Source: Bryobacterales bacterium
Lineage (GTDB): Bacteria; Acidobacteriota; Terriglobia; Bryobacterales; Bryobacteraceae
Length of the DNA stretch: 64,000 nucleotides
Direction: 5' to 3'
Assembly: GCA_016713735.1 (NCBI GenBank)
Contig: JADJOP010000002.1
Span: 124,001 to 188,000 of the forward strand
Shown here: positions 7,792 to 15,964 of the stretch, piece after piece
Layout: every line of letters begins with the position of its first letter
Position numbering within the stretch: position 1 is the stretch's first letter
Notes under the pieces: generated by a model
Databases searched by the model: none
What the model saw: only the letters and a program-made list of their open reading frames with translations
Told to the model about the DNA's origin: nothing
Translations under genes and position numbers: made by a program

Positions 7792-9813
7792 ATGGAAAAC
7801 CTGGGCGCACTCTCTCTCATCCTGGCGTTTTGTTTTTCGATCTACGCCATCTTCGGATCCGTGGTGGGGAAGTGGAAACAACGCCCCTTCCTGGTGAAAT
7901 CGGCTGAACGCGCTGTCATCGCCCAGTGGGCACTCCAAACCCTGGCCTCCGGCCTCCTCGTTTATGCCCTGATGACGCATGACTTCCGCCTCTCCTACGT
8001 CGCCTCGCACGTCAATACGGCCATGCCCACGCTCTATAAGTTCACCGCGTGGTGGGGCGGCCAGGAAGGCTCGCTCCTGCTCTGGTCCTGGATTCTCGCC
8101 TGCTACTCCGCCATCGTCGTCTGGCAAAACCGCAAGAAATTCCGCGAAATGATGCCCTGGGTCACGGCCACCCTGATGGTCACCCAGGCCTTCTTCCTGC
8201 TCCTGATCGTCTACCCCCTGTCGCCCTTTGAAGTGCTCGCCGTGGGCAAGGAAATCCGCGCCGTCCCCGACGGCAACGGCCTCAACCCGCTGCTCCAATA
8301 CTGGTCGATGGCCATCCACCCGCCCACCCTCTACCTTGGCTACGTCGGCTTCATCGTCCCCTTCGCCTTCGCCATGGGCTCGCTCATCACCAAGCAGCCC
8401 GGCGACGCCTGGATCCACACCACCCGCCGCTGGACTCTCGTCACCTGGCTCTTCCAGAGCATGGGCATCCTGCTCGGCGCCGGTTGGGCCTACGCCGTCC
8501 TCGGCTGGGGCGGTTACTGGGGCTGGGACCCGGTGGAGAACGCCTCGCTGCTGCCCTGGATCACCGCCACCGCCTTCCTCCACTCCGTCATGATGCAGGA
8601 AAAGAAGGGCATGATGAAGGTCTGGAACATGGTGCTCGTCAGCGCCACGTTCTTCCTTTGCATCTTCGGAACCTTCCTCACCCGCTCCGGCATTGTCAGC
8701 TCCGTCCACGCCTTCGCCCAATCGCCCATCGGCCCCTACTTCGCCACTTTCCTCTCCATCCACATCGCCGTCACCACCTGGCTCATCCTCGACCGCCTCG
8801 GCTACCTCAAAAGCGAAGCCCACCTGGAAAGCGTCCTCTCGCGCGAGTCCAGCTTCCTGTTCAACAACCTCATCCTGCTTGCCTCCTGCTTTTCCATCCT
8901 CTGGGGTACCATGTTCCCCGTCATCAGCGAAGCGGTCACCGGCGAGAAGATCAGCGTCGATGCCCCCTTCTTCAACCGCGTCAACATCCCCATCGGTCTC
9001 TTCCTGCTGCTGCTCACCGGCGTCGGCCCGCTCATCGCCTGGCGCCGCAGCTCGTTTGAGAGCCTCAAGAAGGCCTTCCTGTGGCCCACCGTCGGCGGCG
9101 TTGTCATTACCGGAGCCCTGTTCGGCTTCGGCATCCGCCACTTCTACGCGCTCATGTCGTTCGCCCTCTGCGCCTTCGTCCTCATCACCATCACCATGGA
9201 GTTCGTCAAGGGCGCCCGCGCCATCGCCTCCAAAACCGGCCAGAACCTCATCATGGCCATGGTCGAGCTCACCCACCGCAACACGCGCCGCTATGGCGGC
9301 TACATCGTGCACGTCGCCATCGTCATGATGTTCATCGGCTTCACCGGGGCGGCCTTCAATAAGGAGCGCACCATCGAAGTCGGCATGGGCGACAAGTTCA
9401 CCCTCGGCCGCTACGAACTCAAGGTGGCCTCCATCGAGGAGGGCCAGAACCAGAATTACAGTTGGGGCCACGCCGTCGTCGAGGTCTACCAGGGCGGCAC
9501 AATGATTGACAAACTCACCCCGGAACAGCGCCTCTATTCCGCCGGCCAAGGCCAACAGAGTTCGGTCGTCGACATCCGCCGCCGCTTGCACGAGGACCTC
9601 TATCTCAACTTCGCCGGCATGCAGAACGGCAAGGCCATCATCCAGGCCTACGTCTTCCCGCTGGTCGGCTGGATCTGGCTCGGCTTTGCCGCCCTCATCT
9701 TCGGCACGCTCGTCTGCCTGGTGCCCTCCAAGGTCAGGTACGAATTCGCCAAAACCAAGGTCATGGGCGTCGCCCCCGGCGTTTCCCAGCCCAAGGCGGT
9801 GACGGGTGACTAA
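7792..9813 (+). CDS. ccmF: Haem lyase subunit CcmF
   Basis: CcmF attaches haem from CcmE to apocytochrome c. The 673 aa protein has many transmembrane helices and the tryptophan-rich WWD signature GGYWGWDPVENASLLPW near residue 242, plus the family stretches WWGGQEGSLLLWSW and FGTFLTRSGIVSSVHAF. Length fits the family (about 650). The C-terminal periplasmic domain (IEVGMGDKFTLGRYEL) is present. A clear AAGGAG lies before the ATG. The end overlaps the next gene by 8 bp, which supports co-translation with the CcmH-like protein. Confidence 0.96.
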   Translation: MENLGALSLILAFCFSIYAIFGSVVGKWKQRPFLVKSAERAVIAQWALQTLASGLLVYALMTHDFRLSYVASHVNTAMPTLYKFTAWWGGQEGSLLLWSWILACYSAIVVWQNRKKFREMMPWVTATLMVTQAFFLLLIVYPLSPFEVLAVGKEIRAVPDGNGLNPLLQYWSMAIHPPTLYLGYVGFIVPFAFAMGSLITKQPGDAWIHTTRRWTLVTWLFQSMGILLGAGWAYAVLGWGGYWGWDPVENASLLPWITATAFLHSVMMQEKKGMMKVWNMVLVSATFFLCIFGTFLTRSGIVSSVHAFAQSPIGPYFATFLSIHIAVTTWLILDRLGYLKSEAHLESVLSRESSFLFNNLILLASCFSILWGTMFPVISEAVTGEKISVDAPFFNRVNIPIGLFLLLLTGVGPLIAWRRSSFESLKKAFLWPTVGGVVITGALFGFGIRHFYALMSFALCAFVLITITMEFVKGARAIASKTGQNLIMAMVELTHRNTRRYGGYIVHVAIVMMFIGFTGAAFNKERTIEVGMGDKFTLGRYELKVASIEEGQNQNYSWGHAVVEVYQGGTMIDKLTPEQRLYSAGQGQQSSVVDIRRRLHEDLYLNFAGMQNGKAIIQAYVFPLVGWIWLGFAALIFGTLVCLVPSKVRYEFAKTKVMGVAPGVSQPKAVTGD

Positions 9814-10279
9814 GCGCGCCTCCCGCCTGGTTCTGCTCCTCATCACCAGCTACCTCTGCCTGGCCCAGGTCTCCAGCGACTTCATCCCCGCCGATGTCAA
9901 GCGCGTCGGCAGCCGCCTGGCCTGCCTCTGCGGCGCCTGCAAGAACTCCGTCGGCGATTGCCCCATGATCGGCTGCCATTACGCGGCCCCGGCCCGCGAC
10001 CGCATCGGCCAGATGCTCAAGGACGGCACCGCCGACGACGCCATCGTCAACATCTTCGTCAAGGAGCAGGGCATCAAGGCCCTCGTCGTTCCCCCCGCCG
10101 AAGGCTTCAACCTGCTCGCCTGGTGGATGCCCGTCGCCGCCATCCTGTTCGGCCTCATGGCCATCTACATGTGGATCAGCCGCATGAGGAAGCCCATGCC
10201 CGCGGCCCCGGCCATCGACCCCGCTGTCCTCGAAAAGTATCGCGACTCCATCGATAAGAATCTCGCCAAACTCGAATAA
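9806..10279 (+). CDS. ccmH: CcmH/CycL-like protein with cysteine-rich motif
   Basis: CcmH keeps apocytochrome CxxCH cysteines reduced for haem attachment. This 157 aa protein has a signal peptide (residues 5-20), a helical CcmH-like domain and a C-terminal membrane helix (WWMPVAAILFGLMAIYMW). The usual LRCxxC motif is replaced by LACLCGACKNS and then CPMIGCHY, giving Cys40, 42, 45, 52 and 57. CGAC can still supply the redox CxxC; the extra cysteines suggest a metal site or second disulfide. The remaining motif APARDRIGQML...DDAIVNIFV is typical of the family. GTG at 9806 overlaps ccmF by 8 bp and has AAGGCGG upstream. Confidence 0.85.
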   Translation: MTKRASRLVLLLITSYLCLAQVSSDFIPADVKRVGSRLACLCGACKNSVGDCPMIGCHYAAPARDRIGQMLKDGTADDAIVNIFVKEQGIKALVVPPAEGFNLLAWWMPVAAILFGLMAIYMWISRMRKPMPAAPAIDPAVLEKYRDSIDKNLAKLE

Positions 10280-10558
10280 ATGACCCTCACCGTCGCCGCC
10301 GTCGCCCTGGTTCTCGCCGCCATCGCCTATATTTTCCTCATCCGCCCCGCTGACCTTCCAGCCGGCGAGGGCGAATCCCCGCTCCACCACCTCGAGGAAC
10401 GCAAGGCCCGTATCTACGAAAACCTGCGCGACCTTCAATTCGAATTCCGCCTCGGCAAACTGAGCGACGACGACTACCAGCGCACCAAGCTCGACCTGCA
10501 ACGGGAACTCGCCCAAACGCTCTCGGAAATCGAGCAGGCCCAGGGAGGCAACGCATGA
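10280..10558 (+). CDS. Short CcmI-like membrane protein
   Basis: A 92 aa protein that starts immediately after the ccmH stop. It has one N-terminal membrane helix (VAAVALVLAAIAYIFLI) followed by a charged helical region containing KARIYENLRDLQFEFRLGK and ending in ELAQTLSEIEQAQ. This resembles the N-terminal membrane and coiled region of CcmI/CycH, without the periplasmic TPR domain. In full-length systems CcmI presents apocytochrome to the haem lyase; here a structural or regulatory role with CcmF/H is inferred from position. Its stop overlaps the next start as ATGA. Confidence 0.7.
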   Translation: MTLTVAAVALVLAAIAYIFLIRPADLPAGEGESPLHHLEERKARIYENLRDLQFEFRLGKLSDDDYQRTKLDLQRELAQTLSEIEQAQGGNA

Positions 10559-11523
10559 AACTCACCCTCGCCGTCCTCCTGCTCGCCTCAGCCATTCACG
10601 CCGCCGTCGACGGCACCGTCGTCAACGGCACCACCGGCAAACCGCAAGGCGGCGCCACCGTTACGCTCTTCAAGCTCGACCAGAACGGTCCCAACGCCAT
10701 CGAGACCATCAAGGCCGGTCCCGACGGCTCCTTCAAATTCGCCCTGGACACGCAAGGGCCCCACCTTCTCCAGGCCGTCCACGACGGCATGGTCTTCAAC
10801 CGCATGTTGCCCCCTGGCCAGCCCACCTCCGGCATCCCCATCTCCGTCTTCAACGCCTCGGCCGACCCCGGCAAAGCCAAGGTCACCACCCACATGATCT
10901 TGCTTGAGCCCAACGGCGCCGATCTCAGCGTGAACGAGAGCGTCATCTTCCAGAACGAGGGCACCACCGCCTACTACGACACCGCCCGCGGCACACTGCG
11001 CCTGGCCATCCCCGACGCATCCGCCGGTAAAGTGCGTGTCATGGTCAGCGGACCCAACTCCATGCCCATCGAGCGCGCCCTGGAAAAGACCAGGACCGCC
11101 GGCGTCTACACCGTCGACTTCCCCGTCAAGCCCGGCGAAACTCGCTTCGACCTCACCTACTCCGTGCCGCTCTCCAGCCCCGGCAAGTTCGAAGGCAAGA
11201 TCCTCCACGACGGCCCTGTCCGCGTCGTCGCCCCCCAGGGCGTCACCCTCACCGGCGACGTCAAGCAGCTCGGCACCGAGCCGCAAACCCAAGCCGGCGT
11301 CTTCGAAGTTGCAGGCAAGGCGTTCTCCATCGGCATCGAAGGCACAGGCTCCCTCCGCGCCGCCCAAGGTGCGGTGGAAAACGAAGAAGAGGAAGGCGGC
11401 GGCGGGCTCCAACAGATCCGTCCCCGCGTCTACCTCCGCTTCAAGGAAATCCTCGCCCTCTGCCTCATCGCCCTCGCCGCCGGTTTCGTGCTCCTTTACC
11501 GCAAGGGAGCCGCCAAGGCATGA
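10555..11523 (+). CDS. Carboxypeptidase-regulatory-like membrane protein inside the ccm operon
   Basis: A 322 aa secreted, membrane-anchored protein of unknown function. A signal peptide (KLTLAVLLLASAIHA) precedes a beta-sandwich of the carboxypeptidase regulatory/TonB-plug-like type (VDGTVVNGTTGKPQGGATV...GPDGSFKFAL), then a second beta-rich domain (residues 120-270), an acidic-glycine stretch and one C-terminal membrane helix (ALCLIALAAGFVLLY). It overlaps the genes on both sides by 4 bp (ATGA), so it is made together with the cytochrome c maturation machinery. The domain topology would place most of it in the periplasm. A role in substrate handling is possible but not shown. Confidence 0.75.
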   Translation: MKLTLAVLLLASAIHAAVDGTVVNGTTGKPQGGATVTLFKLDQNGPNAIETIKAGPDGSFKFALDTQGPHLLQAVHDGMVFNRMLPPGQPTSGIPISVFNASADPGKAKVTTHMILLEPNGADLSVNESVIFQNEGTTAYYDTARGTLRLAIPDASAGKVRVMVSGPNSMPIERALEKTRTAGVYTVDFPVKPGETRFDLTYSVPLSSPGKFEGKILHDGPVRVVAPQGVTLTGDVKQLGTEPQTQAGVFEVAGKAFSIGIEGTGSLRAAQGAVENEEEEGGGGLQQIRPRVYLRFKEILALCLIALAAGFVLLYRKGAAKA

Positions 11524-12227
11524 GCGATGCCGCTCTCGACGTGCGAGCGGTGTGGAAATACTTCGGTGACTTTCCCGCCCTCCGCGCGGTGAACCTCAGC
11601 GTCGCCCGCGGCGAATGCCTGGCCATGCTCGGCCGCAACGGGGCAGGGAAGACCACCCTTCTCAAAATCCTCGCCGGCCTCTCCGACATCTCCCAAGGAA
11701 CGGTCAGCGTCTTCGGCTCGCAAGGCAACACCACCGACGCCCGCCGCAAAACCGGCGTCCTCGGCCACGGCATCGGCATCTACGACGAACTCACCGCCCG
11801 CGAAAACCTCGAGCTCTTCGGCAAAATCTATCAGATCGACCGCCCCGCCCACGCCGCCATGGCCTGGCTCGAACGCGTCGACCTCAAACACGTCGCCGAT
11901 GCCCGCGCCCGCGAGTTCTCCCGTGGCATGCGCCAGCGCCTCGCCGTCGCCCGCGCCTTCATTCACGAGCCTCTGCTCCTCCTTCTCGACGAACCCTTCA
12001 CCGCCCTCGACGACCGCTCCATCGCCCTCCTCCAACGCCTCCTCGCCGAACGCCTCGCCGCCGGAGCCACCGTCGTCATGTCCACCCACCAGTTGCGCGA
12101 GGCCATGGAACTGGCCAGCCACTGGGCGCTCCTGGTGCGCGGCAAACTCGTCCACAAGGGCGAACGCAGCGCCGAGATCATCAGCGACCCCACCTGGGTC
12201 TACCGCAACTACGGAGAGGACTCCTAA
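11520..12227 (+). CDS. ccmA: Haem exporter ATPase CcmA
   Basis: The ATP-binding subunit of the CcmABCD complex, which releases holo-CcmE from CcmC. The 235 aa protein has Walker A (GRNGAGKTTLL, about residue 38), the signature FSRGMRQRLAVAR (in place of LSGGQ) and Walker B LLLLDEPFTALDD, followed by the switch His in MSTHQ. Start ATG overlaps the preceding stop, and ccmB follows after 2 bp with GGAGAGG in the ccmA tail as its ribosome site. Confidence 0.93.
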   Translation: MSDAALDVRAVWKYFGDFPALRAVNLSVARGECLAMLGRNGAGKTTLLKILAGLSDISQGTVSVFGSQGNTTDARRKTGVLGHGIGIYDELTARENLELFGKIYQIDRPAHAAMAWLERVDLKHVADARAREFSRGMRQRLAVARAFIHEPLLLLLDEPFTALDDRSIALLQRLLAERLAAGATVVMSTHQLREAMELASHWALLVRGKLVHKGERSAEIISDPTWVYRNYGEDS

Positions 12228-12229
12228 CC

Positions 12230-12898
12230 ATGGGCCACGTCCTCACCATCGCCTGGAAAGACCTCCGCAGCGAACTCCGCACCAAGGAGTCCATCAACGC
12301 CGCCGCGGCTTTCTCCATGGTCATCCTCGTCCTGTTCAGCTTCGTCCTCGACATCTCCGGCGACGCCCGCGACTTCGGCGGCGGCCTCCTCTGGCTCGTC
12401 TTCGCCTTCGCCGGCGCCCTCGTGTTGAACCGCAGCTTCGCCCGCGAACAGTCCAACGACTGCCTCGACGCCCTCGTCGCCTCCCCTCTTCCCGGCTGGG
12501 CGCTCTTCCTCGGCAAAGCCATCGCCAACTTCGCCCTCCTCGGCATCGTCGAACTCGTCGCCCTCCCCGTCTTCGGCATCCTCTTCAACGCCAACTGGCT
12601 CCGCTTCCCCGCCTGGACCCTCCTCACCTGCGCCCTCGCCACCTGGGGCATGACCGTCATCGGCACCATGTTCAGCGCCCTCACCGTCAACCTCCGCCTG
12701 CGCGAACTGATGCTCCCCGTGCTCGTCTACCCCATGCTCATTCCCGTCCTCATGGCCGCCATGCAACTCACCACGGCCCTGCTGGTGGGCGAGGGCATCA
12801 CCGCCGAAGACTGGATCTGGGTGAAGCTGCTCATCGGCTTTGATATCATCTTCACCTCGCTTTCCCTGGCCCTCATCGACTTCATCCTGGTCAGCTAA
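12230..12898 (+). CDS. ccmB: Haem exporter membrane subunit CcmB
   Basis: A 222 aa integral membrane protein with about six helices, the permease partner of CcmA. Family features include the N-terminal AWKDLRSELRTKES and the helix FVLDISGDARDFGGGLLWL, then NRSFAREQSNDCLDALVASP, which is typical CcmB. Length matches the family. The ATG at 12230 follows GGAGAGGACTCC. The longer open frame upstream lies inside ccmA and is an out-of-frame shadow. Confidence 0.92.
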   Translation: MGHVLTIAWKDLRSELRTKESINAAAAFSMVILVLFSFVLDISGDARDFGGGLLWLVFAFAGALVLNRSFAREQSNDCLDALVASPLPGWALFLGKAIANFALLGIVELVALPVFGILFNANWLRFPAWTLLTCALATWGMTVIGTMFSALTVNLRLRELMLPVLVYPMLIPVLMAAMQLTTALLVGEGITAEDWIWVKLLIGFDIIFTSLSLALIDFILVS

Positions 12899-12910
12899 AG
12901 GAATTTCCGT

Positions 12911-13600
12911 ATGAAAAACAAGATCCTCATGGCTGTCGCGCTGGCAAGCGGCCTCTACCTTGTCCGCAACCTCTACGTCATCCTGCTCCAACTCCCCGAT
13001 GAAGCCGCCCAGGGCGCCATCTACCGCATCATGTACTTCCATGTGCCGGGCTGGATCACCTCCTTCACGGCTTACTTCCTCGCCGGCCTCGCCAGCATCT
13101 GGTATCTCGTCAAGCGCGATCCCCGCGCCGACGAATACGCCGTCGCCCTCACCGAGGTCGGCACCATCTTCACCATGCTCGGCCTGGCCACCGGCATGGT
13201 CTGGGCCCGCATCATCTGGGGCGTCTGGTGGGTCTGGGACCCCCGCCTCACCTGGGCCTTCATCTGCTTCCTCATCTACGCCGGCTACCTCATGCTGCGC
13301 AAAACCATCGACGAACCCGGCCAGCGCGGCCGCATCGCCGCCGTCGTCAGCATCTTCGCCTTCGTCAGCGTCATCATCACTTACAAGTCCATCGACTGGT
13401 GGCGCACCCAGCACCCCGGCGCCGTGCTCAGCTTCCGCACCGATGGCGAACAGCTCATGGACCCCGCCATGGAAGGCATGCTCTTCCACAACTGGTTCGC
13501 CCTCACCGCCTTCGCCGGCGTCATCATGATGCTCCGCCTTGGCCAGGAGCGCATGCAGCGCGAACTCGACGCTCTCCGCCGTTATACCCACAGTCTCTAA
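12911..13600 (+). CDS. ccmC: Haem handling protein CcmC
   Basis: CcmC loads haem onto CcmE. The 229 aa protein has six membrane helices and the WWD haem-binding loop WGVWWVWDPRLTW near residue 103, flanked by candidate axial histidines (FHVPGW near residue 44 and the TQHPGAV loop near 170). AAAGGAATTT stands before the ATG. With the CxxxY CcmE the haem-CcmE bond chemistry must differ, but no motif in CcmC looks abnormal to me. Confidence 0.94.
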   Translation: MKNKILMAVALASGLYLVRNLYVILLQLPDEAAQGAIYRIMYFHVPGWITSFTAYFLAGLASIWYLVKRDPRADEYAVALTEVGTIFTMLGLATGMVWARIIWGVWWVWDPRLTWAFICFLIYAGYLMLRKTIDEPGQRGRIAAVVSIFAFVSVIITYKSIDWWRTQHPGAVLSFRTDGEQLMDPAMEGMLFHNWFALTAFAGVIMMLRLGQERMQRELDALRRYTHSL

Positions 13601-13618
13601 CCCTCACCGGACCATCCC

Positions 13619-13777
13619 ATGGACGAACGAAATTTCCTATACATGTTTTATGGCTTCGCGGCCGCCTGGTTCCTTCTCGCAGCCTACCTGCTGACTTTGG
13701 TCTCCAGGGAGAGTAAACTGCGCAAGGAAGTCGACAACCTCAAGCGCATGCTCGAAGAACGGGAGAACAAAGGATGA
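13619..13777 (+). CDS. ccmD: CcmD-like small membrane protein
   Basis: A 52 aa open frame, too short for many gene callers: MDERNFLYMFYGFAAAWFLL, then one membrane helix and a charged C-terminus ending LKRMLEERENKG. One helix followed by a basic/acidic tail, directly behind ccmC, fits CcmD, which stabilises the CcmABC complex and helps release holo-CcmE. It starts 18 bp after the ccmC stop and its stop overlaps the next gene as ATGA. Confidence 0.8.
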   Translation: MDERNFLYMFYGFAAAWFLLAAYLLTLVSRESKLRKEVDNLKRMLEERENKG

Positions 13778-15150
13778 ACCGCCGCTCGCTCATGAAACTG
13801 GCCTCGTCAGCCGGTTTCGCCAGCCTCATGACGAAACGGGAAGCCGCCGCCCAGGAACAGGTGGCCCGCGCCACGCGCGCCATGCCTTCGCCCAAGATCA
13901 AGGACATTCAGGTCATCGCCACCGCGCCGACCGGGCTGCGCCTGATCGTCGTCAAGGTCATCACCGATCAGGACGGCCTCTACGGCTACGGCTGCGGCAC
14001 CTACACCCAGCGCGCCGACCTCGTCGTCCCCGCCGTCGAACGGTATCTCAAGCCGCTCCTCGTCGGCCGCCCCGCCGACCGCATCGACGACACCTGGCAG
14101 ATGTGCTACAACTCCAGCTACTGGCGCAACGGCCCCGTGCTGAACAACGCCATCTCCGGCGTCGACCAGGCCCTCTGGGATATTAAGGGACGCCAGGCCG
14201 GCATGCCCGTCTACCAGTTGCTCGGCGGCAAGTGCCGCGAAGCCGCCGACGTCTACCGCCATGCTTCGGGCGGCGAAATCCAGCAGGTCATCGACAACGC
14301 CAAGCGCTACATCGAAACCGAAAAGGTGCGCCACATCCGTGTCCAGGTCGGCGTGCCCGGCATGGAAGGCTACGGCGGCCGCGGCGAAGGCAACCGCGCC
14401 GCGGCGCTGCACAACGATGCCGTCTACGAGCCCGCCGTCTACATCCGCCGCGCCCTCAAGCTCTTCGAGGAGTGCCGCAAGCAGTTGGGCGACGAGATCG
14501 AGATCTGCCACGACGTTCATGAGCGCGTCTCCCCCACCCAGGCCCTTCAGTTCTGCAAGGACGTCGAGAAGTTCAAGCTCTTCTTTTTCGAAGACCCCTT
14601 CTCGCCGGAAGACATCGGCTGGTTCCGCATCACCCGCCAGCAGTGCGCCACCCCCATCGCCATGGGCGAACTCTTCAACTCGCCCCACGAATGGTCGCCG
14701 CTCATCGCCGAGCGCCTCATTGACTTCATCCGCGTCCACGTCTCCCAGGCCGGCGGCCTCACCCCCTGCCGCAAAATGGCCGCCATGGGCGAAGCCTTCG
14801 GCGTCAAAACCGCCTGGCACGGCCCCGGCGACGTCTCCCCCATCGGCCACGCCGCCAACGTCGCCCTCGATCTGGCCTGCTGGAACTTCGGCATCCAGGA
14901 ATGGAGCGGCCTCGACAACCCCCGCCTCCAGGAAATCTTCACCGGCATGCCCACCTACAAGGAAGGCTACGCCTACGCCAACGAGGCCCCCGGCTGGGGC
15001 ATCGAAGTGAACGAAGCCGCCGCCAAAAAGTATCCCTTCGGCGGCACGCAAACCACTTCGCGCGGAGGCGGCATGCCCTCCGGACGCCAGGCCCTCAACG
15101 GCGGCTGGGGCGTCGTCCGCCGCCGCGACGGCACGGTCATCAAGCAGTAG
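13774..15150 (+). CDS. Mandelate racemase/enolase-superfamily protein, mannonate dehydratase-like, Tat signal
   Basis: A 458 aa enolase-superfamily protein close in motif order to D-mannonate dehydratase (ManD/RspA). Residues 1-30 carry a Tat-like signal (NRRSLMKLASSAG), so the enzyme is probably exported. The N-terminal capping domain is followed by the barrel with metal and catalytic residues: CHDVHERVSP, FFFEDPFSPED, MGELFNSP and WHGPGDVSPIGHAA. The reaction would be dehydration of a sugar acid, but in-window evidence for the substrate is lacking. It overlaps ccmD by 4 bp, so it is transcribed with the ccm genes despite having no obvious link to cytochrome c. Confidence 0.85.
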   Translation: MNRRSLMKLASSAGFASLMTKREAAAQEQVARATRAMPSPKIKDIQVIATAPTGLRLIVVKVITDQDGLYGYGCGTYTQRADLVVPAVERYLKPLLVGRPADRIDDTWQMCYNSSYWRNGPVLNNAISGVDQALWDIKGRQAGMPVYQLLGGKCREAADVYRHASGGEIQQVIDNAKRYIETEKVRHIRVQVGVPGMEGYGGRGEGNRAAALHNDAVYEPAVYIRRALKLFEECRKQLGDEIEICHDVHERVSPTQALQFCKDVEKFKLFFFEDPFSPEDIGWFRITRQQCATPIAMGELFNSPHEWSPLIAERLIDFIRVHVSQAGGLTPCRKMAAMGEAFGVKTAWHGPGDVSPIGHAANVALDLACWNFGIQEWSGLDNPRLQEIFTGMPTYKEGYAYANEAPGWGIEVNEAAAKKYPFGGTQTTSRGGGMPSGRQALNGGWGVVRRRDGTVIKQ

Positions 15151-15964
15151 TCATCTATCTGGGGCGCACGGGTGCCAAGCCTGCTGCGCCCCTCCTCCTA
15201 CTCATGGCTGACGACACAGCCGCCCGCTATCGCCTCGACCGCCACAGCGAGGCCGACGGTTGGCGCGTTGAATACTGGCAGGGCTTCCGTGAGTTGGGCC
15301 TCGTCCGGCATGCCTGAGCTGGGGCGACCTCTATTCCCGCGACTCCTCGGCGGGGCGAGGGCACACTGATGAATCTCGGCATCGATCTCCTCGCGCTCCA
15401 GTTCGCCGGAGAAACACTCACCGGCGAACAACGCTGCGGCGCATTCCCTGCCCTCTCCGGCCCTCGCCGCGCGGCTGGCGGACTCGGGCCATGCGGCTTG
15501 CTCGCCCGGCCCCGGCTGCCCTAGGCACCCCCGCCTGCCCTGCTGAGCCCGCGCATCCTCGGCCTTCCGGCGGCCCCGGCGCTGCCTGCGCGCTCGCGCG
15601 CGGGGGGGGCCAAGGGGCCGTTCGGACCCAGAGTGGTGTCGGGGCGTGGCGTCCGTGCCGGGGATGAGCGCCGTTTTCCCAAATCCTCCAGTTATCTGCC
15701 GCCAATGGGGTGTGGCTTCGCCCAGTGCACCCACCAAGGGGGTGCGCTCGCCCCTGGGACAGGCCTCCTGGAGCCGCGCCCGGGCGGGTTGCGTCTGCGC
15801 GCGCGCTCAACTGGCAAAATCCCCATTGCAGGCCGACGCCTCTGAAGCAGTCGCCCCGCTTGCGCTTCTCGGCATCCGCGAGTTGTTGAGCCAAGCGAAC
15901 CTCAACTCGCTGGACAGTCACGCCAGCAACCATCTCACGCTCTGCGAGCCAATGGTCCGCCGCC
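15151..15964. other. Long intergenic region without recognisable gene
   Basis: About 810 bp between convergent genes. Open frames exist on both strands but have low-complexity Arg/Pro/Gly/Ala translations and no motif I recognise. A run of eight or more G occurs near 15602. A minus-strand stretch around 15200-15450 (EREEIDAEIHQ, EALPVFNAPTVGLAVAVEA) has a more protein-like composition and might be a decayed gene, but I cannot name it. Confidence 0.4.

Noticed and set aside
7141..9846. A 901-residue open frame on the minus strand opposite ccmF and ccmE
   Set aside because: It is the mirror of two well-supported genes; its translation is Gly/Asp/Glu/Ala-rich low complexity as usual for antisense frames in GC-rich DNA.
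12224..13591. A 455-residue minus-strand frame opposite ccmB and ccmC
   Set aside because: Same antisense pattern, composed mainly of Glu, Asp, Gly and His.
15198..15737. Minus-strand frame of 179 residues in the intergenic region
   Set aside because: Low-complexity Arg/Ala/Gly translation, passes through a G-run and has no ribosome site; kept only as a possible decayed remnant.
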